From Fidelibacterota bacterium (lineage in GTDB: Bacteria > Fidelibacterota > Marinisomatia > SCGC-AAA003-L08 > TS1B11): a stretch of DNA of 64,000 bases. Where the stretch lies: positions 1 to 64,000 of the forward strand of contig SCKJ01000009.1 of assembly GCA_004124875.1 (NCBI GenBank). Direction: 5' to 3'. Within the stretch, counting starts at the first letter, position 1, and the number at the start of each line of letters is the position of its first letter. Position numbers and translations under genes: made by a program. The notes under the pieces were generated by a model. The model saw only the letters and a program-made list of their open reading frames with translations, had not been told where the DNA came from and searched no databases. This document shows positions 39,202-49,200 of the stretch, piece after piece.

Positions 39202-41043
39202 CTAGTTGCGGTTAATTTTAGCGGCCCGTTCCTTGACGAGCTGGGCCAGGGAGATGGGAATGCCCGACCGCTTTGCGATTTCATCGGCGTCACTGCCGGC
39301 AAGCTCCTCAAGGTTGGCAAAGACCTTCCATATGGCCTGGAGCCTCTTGGGTCCCACACCTGGCAGATCGTCCAACACCGATGCGGTCATCTTTTTGCTG
39401 CGAACCTGCCGATGAAAGGTGATGGCAAACCTGTGCGCCTCATCCCGCACCCGGCGCAGCAATAACAGCCCCGCGGAATGCTTGGCGATGTTAAACGGCT
39501 CGGCGTGGCCCGGCCGGTAGACCTGTTCCAGGCGTTTGGCCAGCCCGATTACCGGCACGTAGCTCAACCCCAGGTCATTCAGCGCCGCCTTGCCCATGGA
39601 GAGCTGCCCCTTCCCGCCATCAATGAGCACCAGGTCCGGCAGGGGCGATTTTTCATCCAGTACCCGTTTATACCGCCGCGAGACCACTTCGTACATGCTG
39701 GCATAATCATCCGCCCCGGCCACCGTTTTGATGTGGTACTTGCGGTACTCACTTTTGCGCGGTTTGCCATCGATAAAACAGACCATCGACGAAACCGGGT
39801 GCTCGCCCTGAATGTTGCTGTTGTCGAAGCCCTCAATGCGACGCGGAGCCGCTTCCAGGCCCAAGTCTTCCTGCAACCGCTCGACAGAATTAGGCACCAG
39901 CTCCCGGCGGCGGCTTTTCTTGATCTTGATCTCGTTGAGCATGAGGGTCGCGTTGCGGCGCGCCATAGCCAGTTGGTCGACCCGGTCACCCCTTTGGGGA
40001 TGGATCAGCGCCACCTTGCCGCCCGCCTTTTCACTCAGCCATTCGGCAATTTCTTCATAGCCGCCTGTTGGCAGCGGCACAATGACTTCACCGGGAATGA
40101 AGTCTGCCTGCGTGTAGTACGCTTTCAGGAATCCGTACAGGTTATCTGCCATGGCGTCGGGATCGGCCACCACCAGATCGAACTTCTCCTTGCCGAGCAG
40201 CCGGCCTTGCCTGATGCGCATCACGACCCCGACCCCATAGGTCGAGGCCACATCAATGTTCAGGACATCGCGATCGACAGGCTTGCGGCTGATCACGGCC
40301 TGCCGGTCGGCATAATGGCGCATCGATTGGAACTGGTCCCTGATGCGGGCGGCGTCCTCAAACTGGAGGTTGGCCGAAGCCTCCAGCATGGCCTTTTCAA
40401 GCCCCTTCATGATCTCCGCCGAGCGCCCCTGCAGGAAGTCCGTCACCTGGTTGATCATCGCCTGATAATCGGCCTCGCTCTGCAAACCTTCGCACGGTCC
40501 CAGGCAGCGCTTGATATGGTAATCGAGGCAGACTTTGTGCTTTTTGGCCGCAATGGTTTCATCCGTGATGTGATAGAGACAGGTGCGGATGGGAAATATT
40601 TTGTGCAGCACCTGCAACGTTTCCCGGAGGCGGCGCACGTCGGTATAGGGACCCAGATATCGATGGCCATCGTTTTCGACGCGGCGGGTCAGGATCATTT
40701 GGGGGTAAGGCTCTCTGGTGATCTTGAGGAAGGGGAACGACTTATCGTCCTTGAGCATGACGTTGAAGCGGGGCTGATGATGCCTCACCAGGTCCTGCTC
40801 CGCCACCAGCGCTTCGATTTCGGTGGGCAGCACAATCCAATCGAGATCGGTGATTTTCGGCACCATTTTACGGGTCTTGAAATCTTTGCTGTCAGCCGAG
40901 TGGAAGTAAGACCGCACACGATTGCGCAGCACCTTGGCTTTGCCGATGTAGATGATGGCCCCGGTTTTATCCTTGAACAGATAGACCCCGGGCTGCGAGG
41001 GAAGCGCCTTGATCTTCTCTTGGAGCGTCAGTGTTTCTGGCAC
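39202..41043 (-). CDS. uvrC: Excinuclease ABC subunit C
   Basis: 613 residues, full length. Makes both incisions in nucleotide excision repair together with UvrAB. N-terminal GIY-YIG nuclease (LPSQPGVYLFKDKTGAIIYIGKAKVLRNRVRSYF), Cys-containing middle (KVCLDYHIKRCLGPCEG), UVR domain near residue 200-240 (AMLEASANLQFEDAARIRDQ), C-terminal RNase H-type nuclease (IEGFDNSNIQGEHPVSSMVCFIDG ... DLVLIDGGKGQL) and tandem helix-hairpin-helix (LDDLPGVGPKRLQAIWKVF). The start overlaps the methylmalonyl-CoA epimerase gene by 16 bp. Confidence 0.97.
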   Translation of the reverse strand: MPETLTLQEKIKALPSQPGVYLFKDKTGAIIYIGKAKVLRNRVRSYFHSADSKDFKTRKMVPKITDLDWIVLPTEIEALVAEQDLVRHHQPRFNVMLKDDKSFPFLKITREPYPQMILTRRVENDGHRYLGPYTDVRRLRETLQVLHKIFPIRTCLYHITDETIAAKKHKVCLDYHIKRCLGPCEGLQSEADYQAMINQVTDFLQGRSAEIMKGLEKAMLEASANLQFEDAARIRDQFQSMRHYADRQAVISRKPVDRDVLNIDVASTYGVGVVMRIRQGRLLGKEKFDLVVADPDAMADNLYGFLKAYYTQADFIPGEVIVPLPTGGYEEIAEWLSEKAGGKVALIHPQRGDRVDQLAMARRNATLMLNEIKIKKSRRRELVPNSVERLQEDLGLEAAPRRIEGFDNSNIQGEHPVSSMVCFIDGKPRKSEYRKYHIKTVAGADDYASMYEVVSRRYKRVLDEKSPLPDLVLIDGGKGQLSMGKAALNDLGLSYVPVIGLAKRLEQVYRPGHAEPFNIAKHSAGLLLLRRVRDEAHRFAITFHRQVRSKKMTASVLDDLPGVGPKRLQAIWKVFANLEELAGSDADEIAKRSGIPISLAQLVKERAAKINRN

Positions 41044-41432
41044 AGCTCTATCAGCACGCCACAGGTGGATTTGGGGTGCAGGAACGCAATTTGGTTGCCT
41101 TCGGCGCCGAGGCGGGGCTGTTCATCTATGAGCTCGATGCCCCGGCCTTTCAGGTGCGTCAGCCACGCCTGCAGGTCGTCGACTTCAAAGGCAAGGTGGT
41201 GCAGGCGCGCGCCCCGCTTGTCTAAAAATTTGCTGATGGGAGAATCCACCGAAGTGGGCGTGAGCAGCTCGACTTTCCCGCCACCCGTATTGAAAATATG
41301 GGTCATGACCTGCTGGCCAGCCACCTCCTCCTCGCCGGCATCCTTAAGCCCCAGCAGAGCGCCGAACAACTGCCGGGCCTGCGATGCCTCTTGCAGAGCG
41401 ATGGCAACATGTTCAATGCCCAGAATTTTCAT
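41028..41432 (-). CDS. mce: Methylmalonyl-CoA epimerase
   Basis: 134 residues, VOC fold of two paired beta-alpha-beta-beta-beta units. Interconverts R- and S-methylmalonyl-CoA in propionate or succinate metabolism. Metal ligands are visible: H8 (GIEHVAIAL), H78-region (LHHLAFEVDD) and the C-terminal Glu (GVLIELCQKH). Length is standard. Overlaps uvrC and lies 59 bp downstream of a crotonase gene. The mutase and carboxylase of the pathway are not in the window. Confidence 0.92.
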   Translation of the reverse strand: MKILGIEHVAIALQEASQARQLFGALLGLKDAGEEEVAGQQVMTHIFNTGGGKVELLTPTSVDSPISKFLDKRGARLHHLAFEVDDLQAWLTHLKGRGIELIDEQPRLGAEGNQIAFLHPKSTCGVLIELCQKH

Positions 41433-41491
41433 TGCTGTATCTGACTGTCCCCGGCCGGCTTGATTGAATGGGTCGTGCTGGAGGTCATGCT

Positions 41492-42271
41492 TTACCTTTC
41501 AGCATCACCGAATTCGGTGGGACGCTTCTCCAAAAATGCCTGGGTGCCCTCCAACATCTCCTCGGTGCCGAAGAGGGCGCTGAACAGCTCCGCCTCCAAT
41601 TTCAGGCCCTTTTCCAGAGACAACTCCAGCCCTTCGCGCACCGCCCTGAGCGTGGCCGCGACTGCGGCGGGACCCTGTCTGGCGATCTGCTGGGCCAACT
41701 CACCGGCCGCGTTAAGCAGGTCATCCTGGGAAGTTACCTTGTTGACCAGGCCTATGCTGAGCGCGCGGGCTGCGTCGACGCGGCGGCCGGTTGTGAGCAT
41801 CTCCAGGGCCAGACCTTTGCCGATGATGCGGGGCAAACGCTGGGAGCCGCCAAAGCCGGGGATCACGCCCAGTCCTACCTCCGGCTGTCCCATAATGGCG
41901 TTTTGCGAAGCGATACGGAAATGGCAGGCCAGGGCCAGTTCGCAGCCGCCGCCGAGGGCAAATCCGTTTATGGCAGCGATGACAGGCACATCCATGTGCT
42001 CTATCTGACGGGTGAGATTCTGCCCGAGCGCGGCATAGGTCAGGGCGGCCGGCGGGTCCATCTGCGCGAATTCCTTGATGTCGGCGCCTGCTACAAAAGC
42101 CTTGTCGCCTGCCCCCGTAAGGATGATGGCGCGTACGGAAGAGGCAGCCAGGCCGGTAAAAACAGCAGAGAGCTCGGCGATCATTTCCGTGTTTAACGCA
42201 TTGAGCGCTTCCGGCCGGTTAATGGTGACCGTGGCAATCCGATTTTGGACATCCGTTAAAATAGTTGGCAT
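41492..42271 (-). CDS. Enoyl-CoA hydratase/isomerase (crotonase) family protein
   Basis: 259 residues. Hydrates short-chain enoyl-CoA in fatty-acid or butyryl metabolism. Oxyanion-hole motifs AFVAGADIKEFA and NGFALGGGCELALACHFRIAS are present, as are both catalytic Glu positions (GGCELA Glu and GQPEVGLGVIPGFGGSQRL Glu). Closest by pattern to short-chain enoyl-CoA hydratases; exact substrate unknown. It neighbours methylmalonyl-CoA epimerase, in keeping with acyl-CoA catabolism. Confidence 0.92.
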   Translation of the reverse strand: MPTILTDVQNRIATVTINRPEALNALNTEMIAELSAVFTGLAASSVRAIILTGAGDKAFVAGADIKEFAQMDPPAALTYAALGQNLTRQIEHMDVPVIAAINGFALGGGCELALACHFRIASQNAIMGQPEVGLGVIPGFGGSQRLPRIIGKGLALEMLTTGRRVDAARALSIGLVNKVTSQDDLLNAAGELAQQIARQGPAAVAATLRAVREGLELSLEKGLKLEAELFSALFGTEEMLEGTQAFLEKRPTEFGDAER

Positions 42272-42289
42272 GGCAGTGAGCCGCTCACA

Positions 42290-43756
42290 TTACTTCCAGA
42301 ATGTTCTGCTGAAGAGGACCATGACCGTAAATATCTCCAGCCTGCCCAGCAGCATGGTGAACGACAGCACCCACTTGGCCCCAGCATGCAAATGGGCATA
42401 ATTGTCGTAAGGGCCGACAGAGCCAAATGCCGGGCCAATATTTCCCAGCGCCGATGCCGATGCAGCCAGCGCGGAGAAAATATCCATGCCAAATCCGGCC
42501 AGTATCACCGATACGACCAGAAATATGGCCAGATAGAACAGCAGGAAACCAATGGTGTTGCGTATAACATCCTCATGCAATGCATCTTTTCCGATCCGCA
42601 CCGGGATAATAGCGTTGGGATGTACCAGCTTGCGCATTTCGGAGCGGATAAATTTGACCAGCACTAGAATGCGGATAACTTTAATGCCGCCGCCTGTGGA
42701 ACCGGCCGAGCCGCCCACAAAAAACAGCGCGAACAACAGCATCTGCGCGAATGGCGACCAGAGCTGGTAATCGACCGTTCCATAGCCCGTCGTCGTGGTG
42801 ATGGAAGCGGAGAGGAACAGCGCCTGACGGAAACTGTACTCAGTCCATCCGTATTGATGAATGGAAATATCAACGAATATGCCGGTGGCGAAAAGGGCCA
42901 CCACACCGAGGAAAAAGTAGAGCTCGCGGTTGCCACTGTACAGATTCTGGCCGCCGAGCAGAAATTTGCCATGCAACGTGAAGTTGATTCCGGCGATGAG
43001 CATAAATATGATAATCAGGTATTGATTGTAGGCCCCCATGCTGTTGATGCTGTCGTTGTTGATGGAGAACCCGCCGGTGGCCATGGTCGTGAAGGAATGC
43101 GTGAGACTGGAAAACCAGCTTTGGCCCCCCGTCCTCAGTAATATTACTTCGGCGACGCTGAATATCAGGTAAGTGAGCATGAGTGTTTTGGCTGTCTGTT
43201 GGATGCGTGGCTTAATCCTGTCGACGGTGGGCCCTGGAATTTCCGCCTTGAGCAGGGAGGTGCCACCCATGCCCATAAACGGCAGGATAGCAACGGAGAA
43301 CATGATAATTCCGATGCCGCCAATCCACTGGATAAAAGATCGCCACAGCAGGATGCCATGCGGCAGCGATTCGATGCCGTCGGGCAGATGCGGCATGCGC
43401 GCGGCGTCTCCAAGGATGGTGGCGCCGGTGGTCGTCAAGCCCGACATGGTCTCGAAGAAGGCGTCGGTAAAGGTGGGAATGGCCCCGGACAGCATAAACG
43501 GCAGCGACGCAAACAGCGCCATCGTCAGCCAGCCCAGCGTCACAATGGCAAAACCGTCGCGGCTGGTCAGGGCAACCTTGGACCGCGTTACCAGATATCC
43601 TGGCAAACCTACCCCCAGGCAGATCGCCGACGAGCGGAGAAATGCGGTGAGATCGCCATCGCCATAATACCAGGCGCCGGCTGCCGGCAGGAACATGAAC
43701 ACGCCCGTGAAGCCGGTGAGCGCAAACAGGATATTCAGGACCGCTCTTTTGTGCAT
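42290..43756 (-). CDS. trkH: Trk potassium uptake membrane subunit TrkH
   Basis: 488 residues from ATG 43756 (MHKRAVLNILFALTGF); upstream in-frame starts lie inside trkA and give an unlikely leader. Four M1-P-M2 repeats with K+ selectivity glycines: SGLTTTGATIL, TTMATGGFSINND, TTTGYGTVDYQLW, and GSVGPYDNYA near the C-end. Forms the K+ pore gated by TrkA, encoded just 10 bp upstream. Confidence 0.94.
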   Translation of the reverse strand: MHKRAVLNILFALTGFTGVFMFLPAAGAWYYGDGDLTAFLRSSAICLGVGLPGYLVTRSKVALTSRDGFAIVTLGWLTMALFASLPFMLSGAIPTFTDAFFETMSGLTTTGATILGDAARMPHLPDGIESLPHGILLWRSFIQWIGGIGIIMFSVAILPFMGMGGTSLLKAEIPGPTVDRIKPRIQQTAKTLMLTYLIFSVAEVILLRTGGQSWFSSLTHSFTTMATGGFSINNDSINSMGAYNQYLIIIFMLIAGINFTLHGKFLLGGQNLYSGNRELYFFLGVVALFATGIFVDISIHQYGWTEYSFRQALFLSASITTTTGYGTVDYQLWSPFAQMLLFALFFVGGSAGSTGGGIKVIRILVLVKFIRSEMRKLVHPNAIIPVRIGKDALHEDVIRNTIGFLLFYLAIFLVVSVILAGFGMDIFSALAASASALGNIGPAFGSVGPYDNYAHLHAGAKWVLSFTMLLGRLEIFTVMVLFSRTFWK

Positions 43757-43766
43757 GGACCCCCAG

Positions 43767-45113
43767 CTACCCGAACAGCTTTTTAACTTTTTCGAGCTGC
43801 TCGTCCTGCACGAACAGCAGGACCCTGTCGCCGGCCATAATCTGGCTCTCTGCGCTGGCAATTTCGATAGAGGCGCCCCGCAGGATGGCCCCTACCACCA
43901 CACCTGTAGGCAGCGATAAGTTGCCGAGTGGCTTGCCGCTGATCTTGCTCCCTTTCTCTGCTACCAATTCAAGAGACTCCATACTCAGGTCCTCAAACCG
44001 GGTGACTTCCATCTCCGCTGTCGATCTGATGGCGCGGATAATGGCCTCAACGGTAACCAGGTTTTTGCTGATCGCCGTATCGATGCCGATGCGCCGGGCA
44101 ATGGGCATATAACTGGTGGTATTTAAGTGCACCACCACATGGCGCGCGCCCAGATGCTTGGCCAGCAAACCGGTAAGCAGGTTGGTCTGCTCATCTTCAG
44201 TAACAGCGATGAAGCTGTCCATTTCATCAATATTTTCCGAAAGCAGAAAGTCGATGTCCGTTCCATCTCCGTGCAGTACCAGGGCATTAAGAAGAGTTGG
44301 GGCAATCTCCCAAGCTTTGGCCTTGTTCGATTCCACCAGTTTCACATTCATTTCATCCTGCAGCCTTCTGGTCAGCCTGCGGCCAATTTTCCCGGCGCCA
44401 AGTATCATCACTTTTTTCATTTTATGGTGGGGCTTTCCAAACATCTGCATGGCCTCGGGAATATGCCTGGTCTCTCCCAGGAAATAGACCGCGTCCTCAC
44501 CATTGAATACCGTATCTCCATTGGGAAACAAGGTCGCGCCATTGCGGTTGATCGCAATGATCTTGCTGGTGTGGCCGGCGGTTGCCGGAACCACCTGTTC
44601 GACCAGCCTGTCTATCAGGGGCGAACCTTTTTCGAGGAACACGCCCACAAGTTGCAGGCGTCCCCCTTCGAACTCCTTCACATCGATAGCGGAGCTCTGG
44701 CGCATCAACCGTTCCACTTCCTCCACCACCGCCAGCTCCGGATGAATCACCTCATCTATGCCGAAGTCGCGCGGCCGCATGGCTGAATTCTTGGCCGTGT
44801 ATTCTGTGTTTCGCAATCGGGCAATAACCTTTTTCGCGCCCAGGGCACGGGCCATCTGGCAGGACACCAGATTGACTTCATCAATCCGGGTCAAGGCCAA
44901 AAATATATCTGCCTTATCGACCTCCGCCTGTTTCAGAATGACAGGGGACGCGCCGTTGCCCTCCAGGGTGTTCACGTCCAGCGTCTCCACCGCGCGCCTT
45001 ACCTTTTCCGGAAGGATATCGACGATGGTAATGTCGTGGTCCTCCTGACTCAGTTCGCGCGCCAGGTTAAAGCCGACTTCTCCGGCGCCAATAATGACGA
45101 TTTTCAATGCCAT
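43767..45113 (-). CDS. trkA: Trk potassium uptake regulatory subunit TrkA
   Basis: 448 residues from ATG 45113 (MALKIVIIGAGEVG). Two RCK nucleotide-binding domains: GAGEVGFNLAREL with acidic VDILPE, and GAGKIGRRLTRRL with VESNK, each followed by a TrkA-C domain (ending GDRVLLFVQDEQLEKVKKLFG). Binds NAD(H)/ATP and controls TrkH. In operon with threonine aldolase upstream (1 bp) and trkH downstream. Confidence 0.95.
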   Translation of the reverse strand: MALKIVIIGAGEVGFNLARELSQEDHDITIVDILPEKVRRAVETLDVNTLEGNGASPVILKQAEVDKADIFLALTRIDEVNLVSCQMARALGAKKVIARLRNTEYTAKNSAMRPRDFGIDEVIHPELAVVEEVERLMRQSSAIDVKEFEGGRLQLVGVFLEKGSPLIDRLVEQVVPATAGHTSKIIAINRNGATLFPNGDTVFNGEDAVYFLGETRHIPEAMQMFGKPHHKMKKVMILGAGKIGRRLTRRLQDEMNVKLVESNKAKAWEIAPTLLNALVLHGDGTDIDFLLSENIDEMDSFIAVTEDEQTNLLTGLLAKHLGARHVVVHLNTTSYMPIARRIGIDTAISKNLVTVEAIIRAIRSTAEMEVTRFEDLSMESLELVAEKGSKISGKPLGNLSLPTGVVVGAILRGASIEIASAESQIMAGDRVLLFVQDEQLEKVKKLFG

Positions 45114-45114
45114 A

Positions 45115-46155
45115 TCAAGCAAAAACCTTTCTGAATGCGTCCAGGGCGCGATCCATGTCGCTGTCAGTCAAATCGCGATGCGTGACGAGCCTCAACATTT
45201 GAGGCCCCAGCGCCAGGATGAGAACGCCCTGATCGAACAACTTTTTTTCCACATCTTCCGCAGCCATGTGCCCCGGCTCCATGCCGAATATTACAATATT
45301 GGTCTGAACCTGTGTGGGGTCGAGTTTTACTACGGCATATCCGCTCAGCGCCAACGCCAGCAGCTGCGCCCGATCATGGTCAATTTTCAAGTCCGCCACA
45401 TGGTGGTGCAGTGCGTACAACGCTCCCGCGGCGATGATGCCCGCCTGACGCATGCCGCCACCGAATATCTTGCGGTACCGGTGAGCCTTTTTGATCATTT
45501 CCACCGAGCCGCACAGCACCGAGCCGACCGGCGCCCCCAAGCCTTTGGAAAAGCAGATCGAAACGCTGTCAAACGGCTCTGACCATGTTTTGGCGTCCAC
45601 ATCGCTGGCCACGACGGCATTCATCAACCTGGCCCCATCAAGGTGCATGGCCAGATTGTACCGCGTGGCGACTTCACGAATACCCAGAATATTTTCCAGG
45701 GGCAGGATGGTGCCGCCCGCCCGGTTGTGGGTGTTTTCCAGCGTTATCAAGGCGGTTGGGGCGGAATGGACATCGTCCGGCTGTATGGCGCTTTCCACCT
45801 GCTGCGGGGTGAGGGATCCCCTCTCCCCGTGTAGCGGATAGAGCTGCACCATTGAATTAAACGCCGCGCCGCCCGCCTCGTAGTAGCGAATATGCGAGTC
45901 CGCTTCACATATGAGTTCATTCCCCGGCTGCGTTTGCGCCTTGATGGCAAGTTGATTGCCCATGGTGCCAGAGGGGACAAACAGACCGGCCTGCTTGCCC
46001 AGCAAAAGAGCCGTCTCGGCCTGCAATGTGTTGATCGTCTCGTCTTCACCAAACACATCATCCCCGACGATGGCCTCGGCCATTGCCGCGCGCATTTCAG
46101 CAGAAGGCCTGGTGACCGTATCGCTGCGGAGATCGACTGGCGGGGAGCTATTCAA
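45115..46155 (-). CDS. ltaE: Low-specificity L-threonine aldolase
   Basis: 346 residues, PLP fold-type I aldolase splitting L-threonine or allo-threonine to glycine and acetaldehyde. N-terminal [35 protein letters not shown], stacking His-containing [19 protein letters not shown]-like [12 protein letters not shown] and the PLP lysine in [14 protein letters not shown]. Full length. Ends 1 bp before trkA, so probably in one transcript. Confidence 0.93.
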   Translation of the reverse strand: MNSSPPVDLRSDTVTRPSAEMRAAMAEAIVGDDVFGEDETINTLQAETALLLGKQAGLFVPSGTMGNQLAIKAQTQPGNELICEADSHIRYYEAGGAAFNSMVQLYPLHGERGSLTPQQVESAIQPDDVHSAPTALITLENTHNRAGGTILPLENILGIREVATRYNLAMHLDGARLMNAVVASDVDAKTWSEPFDSVSICFSKGLGAPVGSVLCGSVEMIKKAHRYRKIFGGGMRQAGIIAAGALYALHHHVADLKIDHDRAQLLALALSGYAVVKLDPTQVQTNIVIFGMEPGHMAAEDVEKKLFDQGVLILALGPQMLRLVTHRDLTDSDMDRALDAFRKVFA

Positions 46156-46253
46156 GGCTGGTCAGGGATGGCTGCACATCACGGCTCGTTACCGTTAACT
46201 GACCCCAAAGTAAGAACGCCGCAGCATGAAAGCAATCATTCCCCACGCTGCCC

Positions 46254-47510
46254 TCAGGCTGGGTCGCTGACCCGGGTGATGGCCCCCCCGAGCTGCGCGA
46301 TTTTTTGTTCGATGGCCTCATAGCCCCGGTCGATGTGATAGACCCGCGAAATTTCAGTGGACCCTTCCGCCACAAGGGCGGCCAGCACAATGGCGGCGCT
46401 GGCACGAATGTCAGTGGACATGACCGGCGCAGCGATGAGCGCCGTCGGCGCCGATATTCGGGCCACATTGCCTTTCAGGGAAATCCGGGCGCCCAGCCGG
46501 GTCAGTTCCGGCACATGGGCGAAGCGGTCGTGATACACTTCCTCGTGGACACTGGAGGGACCGGCCGCCTGCGTCATCAGGGCCATCCATTGGGCCTGCA
46601 GGTCGGTGGGGTAGCCGGGATACGGGGCCGTCGTTATGTCAACGGGGGCGATAGCGCCGGGGCGCGAGACGGTCACGGCAGAATCGGCAATATCGACAGT
46701 CACGCCAGCCTGCCTGAGATGATCGATGACGCTGCCGAGGTGGCTTGGATCAGCGCCGCTGATGGTCACCTCACGCCCTGCCATGGCCCCGGCAATGAGA
46801 AAGGTGCCCGCCTCGATTCTGTCCGGGATAACCGTGACATCGGCAGCTTGCAGTTCATCCACTCCCGTAATCGTCAAGGTGCGCGTGCCCAGACCTGCAA
46901 TGCGGGCCCCGAGCGAATTCAAAAAATCCCCCAAGCCGACAATTTCCGGTTCGATAGCCGCATTGCCCAGCACCGTCACCCCCTGCGCCAACACGGCGGC
47001 CATCAGGCCGTTGCCGGTAGCGCCCACCGAACTGATCGGGAAAGTGTAGTCGGCTCCCTTCAGGCTGCCAGTGGCGATAATATATCCGCTCTCGAGCTCA
47101 ATCCTGGCGCCCAGCGCCTCCATGACCCGCAAATGCAGGTCGATAGGCCGCGGTCCCCAATTGCACCCTCCCGGCATGGAGACCTTGCACCGGCCGAAAC
47201 GGGCCAGCAGAGGTCCGAGCACATAAAACGAGGCCCGCATCTGCTTGACCAGCTCATACGGCGCCTCCGCGTTGTCGCAATTGCGGGTATCGATGCGCAT
47301 GACATCGGATTGCAGGCTCACGACGGCCCCCGTGGTTTCCAGTACTTTGGCAAAGGTCGCGGTGTCCCGCAGCGCCGGCACCCTGCGCAATTTATAGTTG
47401 CCAGGCCACAGGAGCGTGGCGGCCATGAGCGGCAGGGCGGCATTTTTAGCGCCGGAAATCTGAACGGTTCCCGACAGTTCATGGCCCCCTTCGATGATAA
47501 ACTTGTCCAT
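46254..47510 (-). CDS. murA: UDP-N-acetylglucosamine 1-carboxyvinyltransferase
   Basis: 418 residues. First committed step of peptidoglycan synthesis, transfers enolpyruvate from PEP to UDP-GlcNAc. Inside-out alpha/beta barrel with GAKNAALPLM (K22, N23) and the catalytic-loop Cys in SMPGGCNWGPRPIDLHL, which would make the enzyme fosfomycin-sensitive, then GATGNGLMAAVLAQG. Full length, ATG start. Starts 14 bp after recN's stop. Confidence 0.96.
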   Translation of the reverse strand: MDKFIIEGGHELSGTVQISGAKNAALPLMAATLLWPGNYKLRRVPALRDTATFAKVLETTGAVVSLQSDVMRIDTRNCDNAEAPYELVKQMRASFYVLGPLLARFGRCKVSMPGGCNWGPRPIDLHLRVMEALGARIELESGYIIATGSLKGADYTFPISSVGATGNGLMAAVLAQGVTVLGNAAIEPEIVGLGDFLNSLGARIAGLGTRTLTITGVDELQAADVTVIPDRIEAGTFLIAGAMAGREVTISGADPSHLGSVIDHLRQAGVTVDIADSAVTVSRPGAIAPVDITTAPYPGYPTDLQAQWMALMTQAAGPSSVHEEVYHDRFAHVPELTRLGARISLKGNVARISAPTALIAAPVMSTDIRASAAIVLAALVAEGSTEISRVYHIDRGYEAIEQKIAQLGGAITRVSDPA

Positions 47511-47523
47511 GCCGGTTCGCCGC

Positions 47524-49200
47524 TCAGCTCCCCTCAGCGTCGACTAAAGGCTGGGCCCCTTGCAACAATAGATCGGCCTGTTCCAAACTCGCCGGCGTAA
47601 TTTCGGGACCGCTCAAAAGACGCGCAATTTCCTGCCGCCGCTCCTGCTTTGAAAGCTCGCTGATGGCGCTCTCCGTGCGCCCATCCACCTGACTCTTGGA
47701 CACTCTGAAATGTCGCTCCCCCTGTGAGGCGATTTGCGGCAGATGTGAAATGCAGATTACCTGGCGCTCCCTGGAGAGGGCCTCAATGGCGCTGCCTACC
47801 CGGTATGCCGTCGAACCGGAGATGCCACTGTCGATCTCGTCAAATATCAGGCAGCCGACGGGATCATACTCCGCAAGCACCGACTTGATGCCCAGCATCG
47901 TGCGGGAAATTTCGCCACCCGAGGCTGTTTTCGCCAGGGGACGCAACACCTCCCCCTCATTGGCGCTCATATAATACTCAACTTGATCGCAGCCCCGCTC
48001 ATCGCTTTTAAAGTGGTCCCCATCTATCACGCACAGTCCCCCGTCCGCGGTTTTCCGGCTCATGCGGACTTCAAATTTGACCGCCGGCATATCAAGCGCG
48101 GACAAAGTGGAGACAATTTCACGCGCCAGAGTGTCTGTGGCCTCCTGCCGGGCATCTGAAAGGGAAACGCACTGCTGGCTGTAGTCGATGGTGAGCCGGT
48201 CGACCTCCCCCTTTAAGCGACTCAGCTCCTCATCCGAGTTCACCGCCAGGTCCACGGACGCCTCCAACTCTTCGCGCTTGAGCATGGCCTGATCGAGGGT
48301 GCCACCATACTTGCGCTTAACGGTTTCCAAGGTCGCCATGCGCTCCTCCACCTCCTGCTGTCGCTCAGGATCAATGCGCACGGTTGACTGATAGCGCTTT
48401 GATTCGAAGCCGAGATCACCGACCTCCACTCTGACGGCATCAAGCCGCTTGCGCATGTTCGCCAGATCGGCGTCCAGATCGGTGAACGGGTCCAACTGCC
48501 GGGTGAGATGCCCCAGCTCCCCCGCTATGGATCGCTCATTGCTCTCAAGATGACGGTTGATCTCCTCAAGCACCACACTCAGGTTTCCGGCCTGGCTCAA
48601 CAGTTTTAATTCAGCGGCCAACAGCTCTTCCTCGCCCGGCTTCAAGTCGGCCTCAACCAGTTCGCTGAGTTGGAACTCCTGCAGCTCTTTATCCTGCCGA
48701 AACCGTTCGGCGTCACTCGAAAGCTGTTCGCGGCGCAACCGGGTTTCTATCAGTGACCGGTAAAGATTGGCGAGAACTTCCCGCTGTTGCATGAGACCCG
48801 CATAGGCGTCTAAAAATTCCAGATGGGTCGGCACCCGCAGAATGGACTGATGTTCATGCTGTCCGTGGAGGTCCACCCAACTTTCGGCTTTGGCGGCTAA
48901 ATCGGCCAGCTTAATCGGCTCCTCATCTACAAATGCCCGTGATGCGCCGCCCGGTTTAATGAGTCGCCGTACAACCCATGTGGCGTCTTTATTGATAAAC
49001 TCCCCTTCAATGACGGCCATATCGGCGCCCGAGCGGACCAGGTCATGCCCTGCGCGCCCACCCAGAAGCAGGCTCACTGCGCCAATAAGCACCGATTTTC
49101 CGGCGCCGGTTTCGCCTGTGATCATATTGAGTTGCGGACCGAAAAATACGTCAAGTTCGCGGATAATCGCGAGATTCCTGATGCTCAACCGCTTGATCAT
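47524..49200 (-). CDS. recN: DNA repair protein RecN
   Basis: 558 residues from ATG 49200, which overlaps the VanZ-like stop (ATGA). SMC-like ATPase for double-strand-break repair: N-terminal Walker A ITGETGAGKSVLIGAV, long coiled coils, then ABC signature TASGGEISRTMLGI and Walker B GCLIFDEIDSGISG. Normal length and all ATPase motifs present. Confidence 0.95.
   Translation of the reverse strand: MIKRLSIRNLAIIRELDVFFGPQLNMITGETGAGKSVLIGAVSLLLGGRAGHDLVRSGADMAVIEGEFINKDATWVVRRLIKPGGASRAFVDEEPIKLADLAAKAESWVDLHGQHEHQSILRVPTHLEFLDAYAGLMQQREVLANLYRSLIETRLRREQLSSDAERFRQDKELQEFQLSELVEADLKPGEEELLAAELKLLSQAGNLSVVLEEINRHLESNERSIAGELGHLTRQLDPFTDLDADLANMRKRLDAVRVEVGDLGFESKRYQSTVRIDPERQQEVEERMATLETVKRKYGGTLDQAMLKREELEASVDLAVNSDEELSRLKGEVDRLTIDYSQQCVSLSDARQEATDTLAREIVSTLSALDMPAVKFEVRMSRKTADGGLCVIDGDHFKSDERGCDQVEYYMSANEGEVLRPLAKTASGGEISRTMLGIKSVLAEYDPVGCLIFDEIDSGISGSTAYRVGSAIEALSRERQVICISHLPQIASQGERHFRVSKSQVDGRTESAISELSKQERRQEIARLLSGPEITPASLEQADLLLQGAQPLVDAEGS

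Noticed and set aside
39478-41463. 661-codon open frame on the plus strand
   Set aside because: It lies exactly antisense to uvrC and mce, is rich in His/Arg/Gln and has no family character; a mirror effect of GC-rich codon use.
46305-47600. 431-codon plus-strand open frame
   Set aside because: Antisense to murA; the real gene has full motifs, this frame has none.
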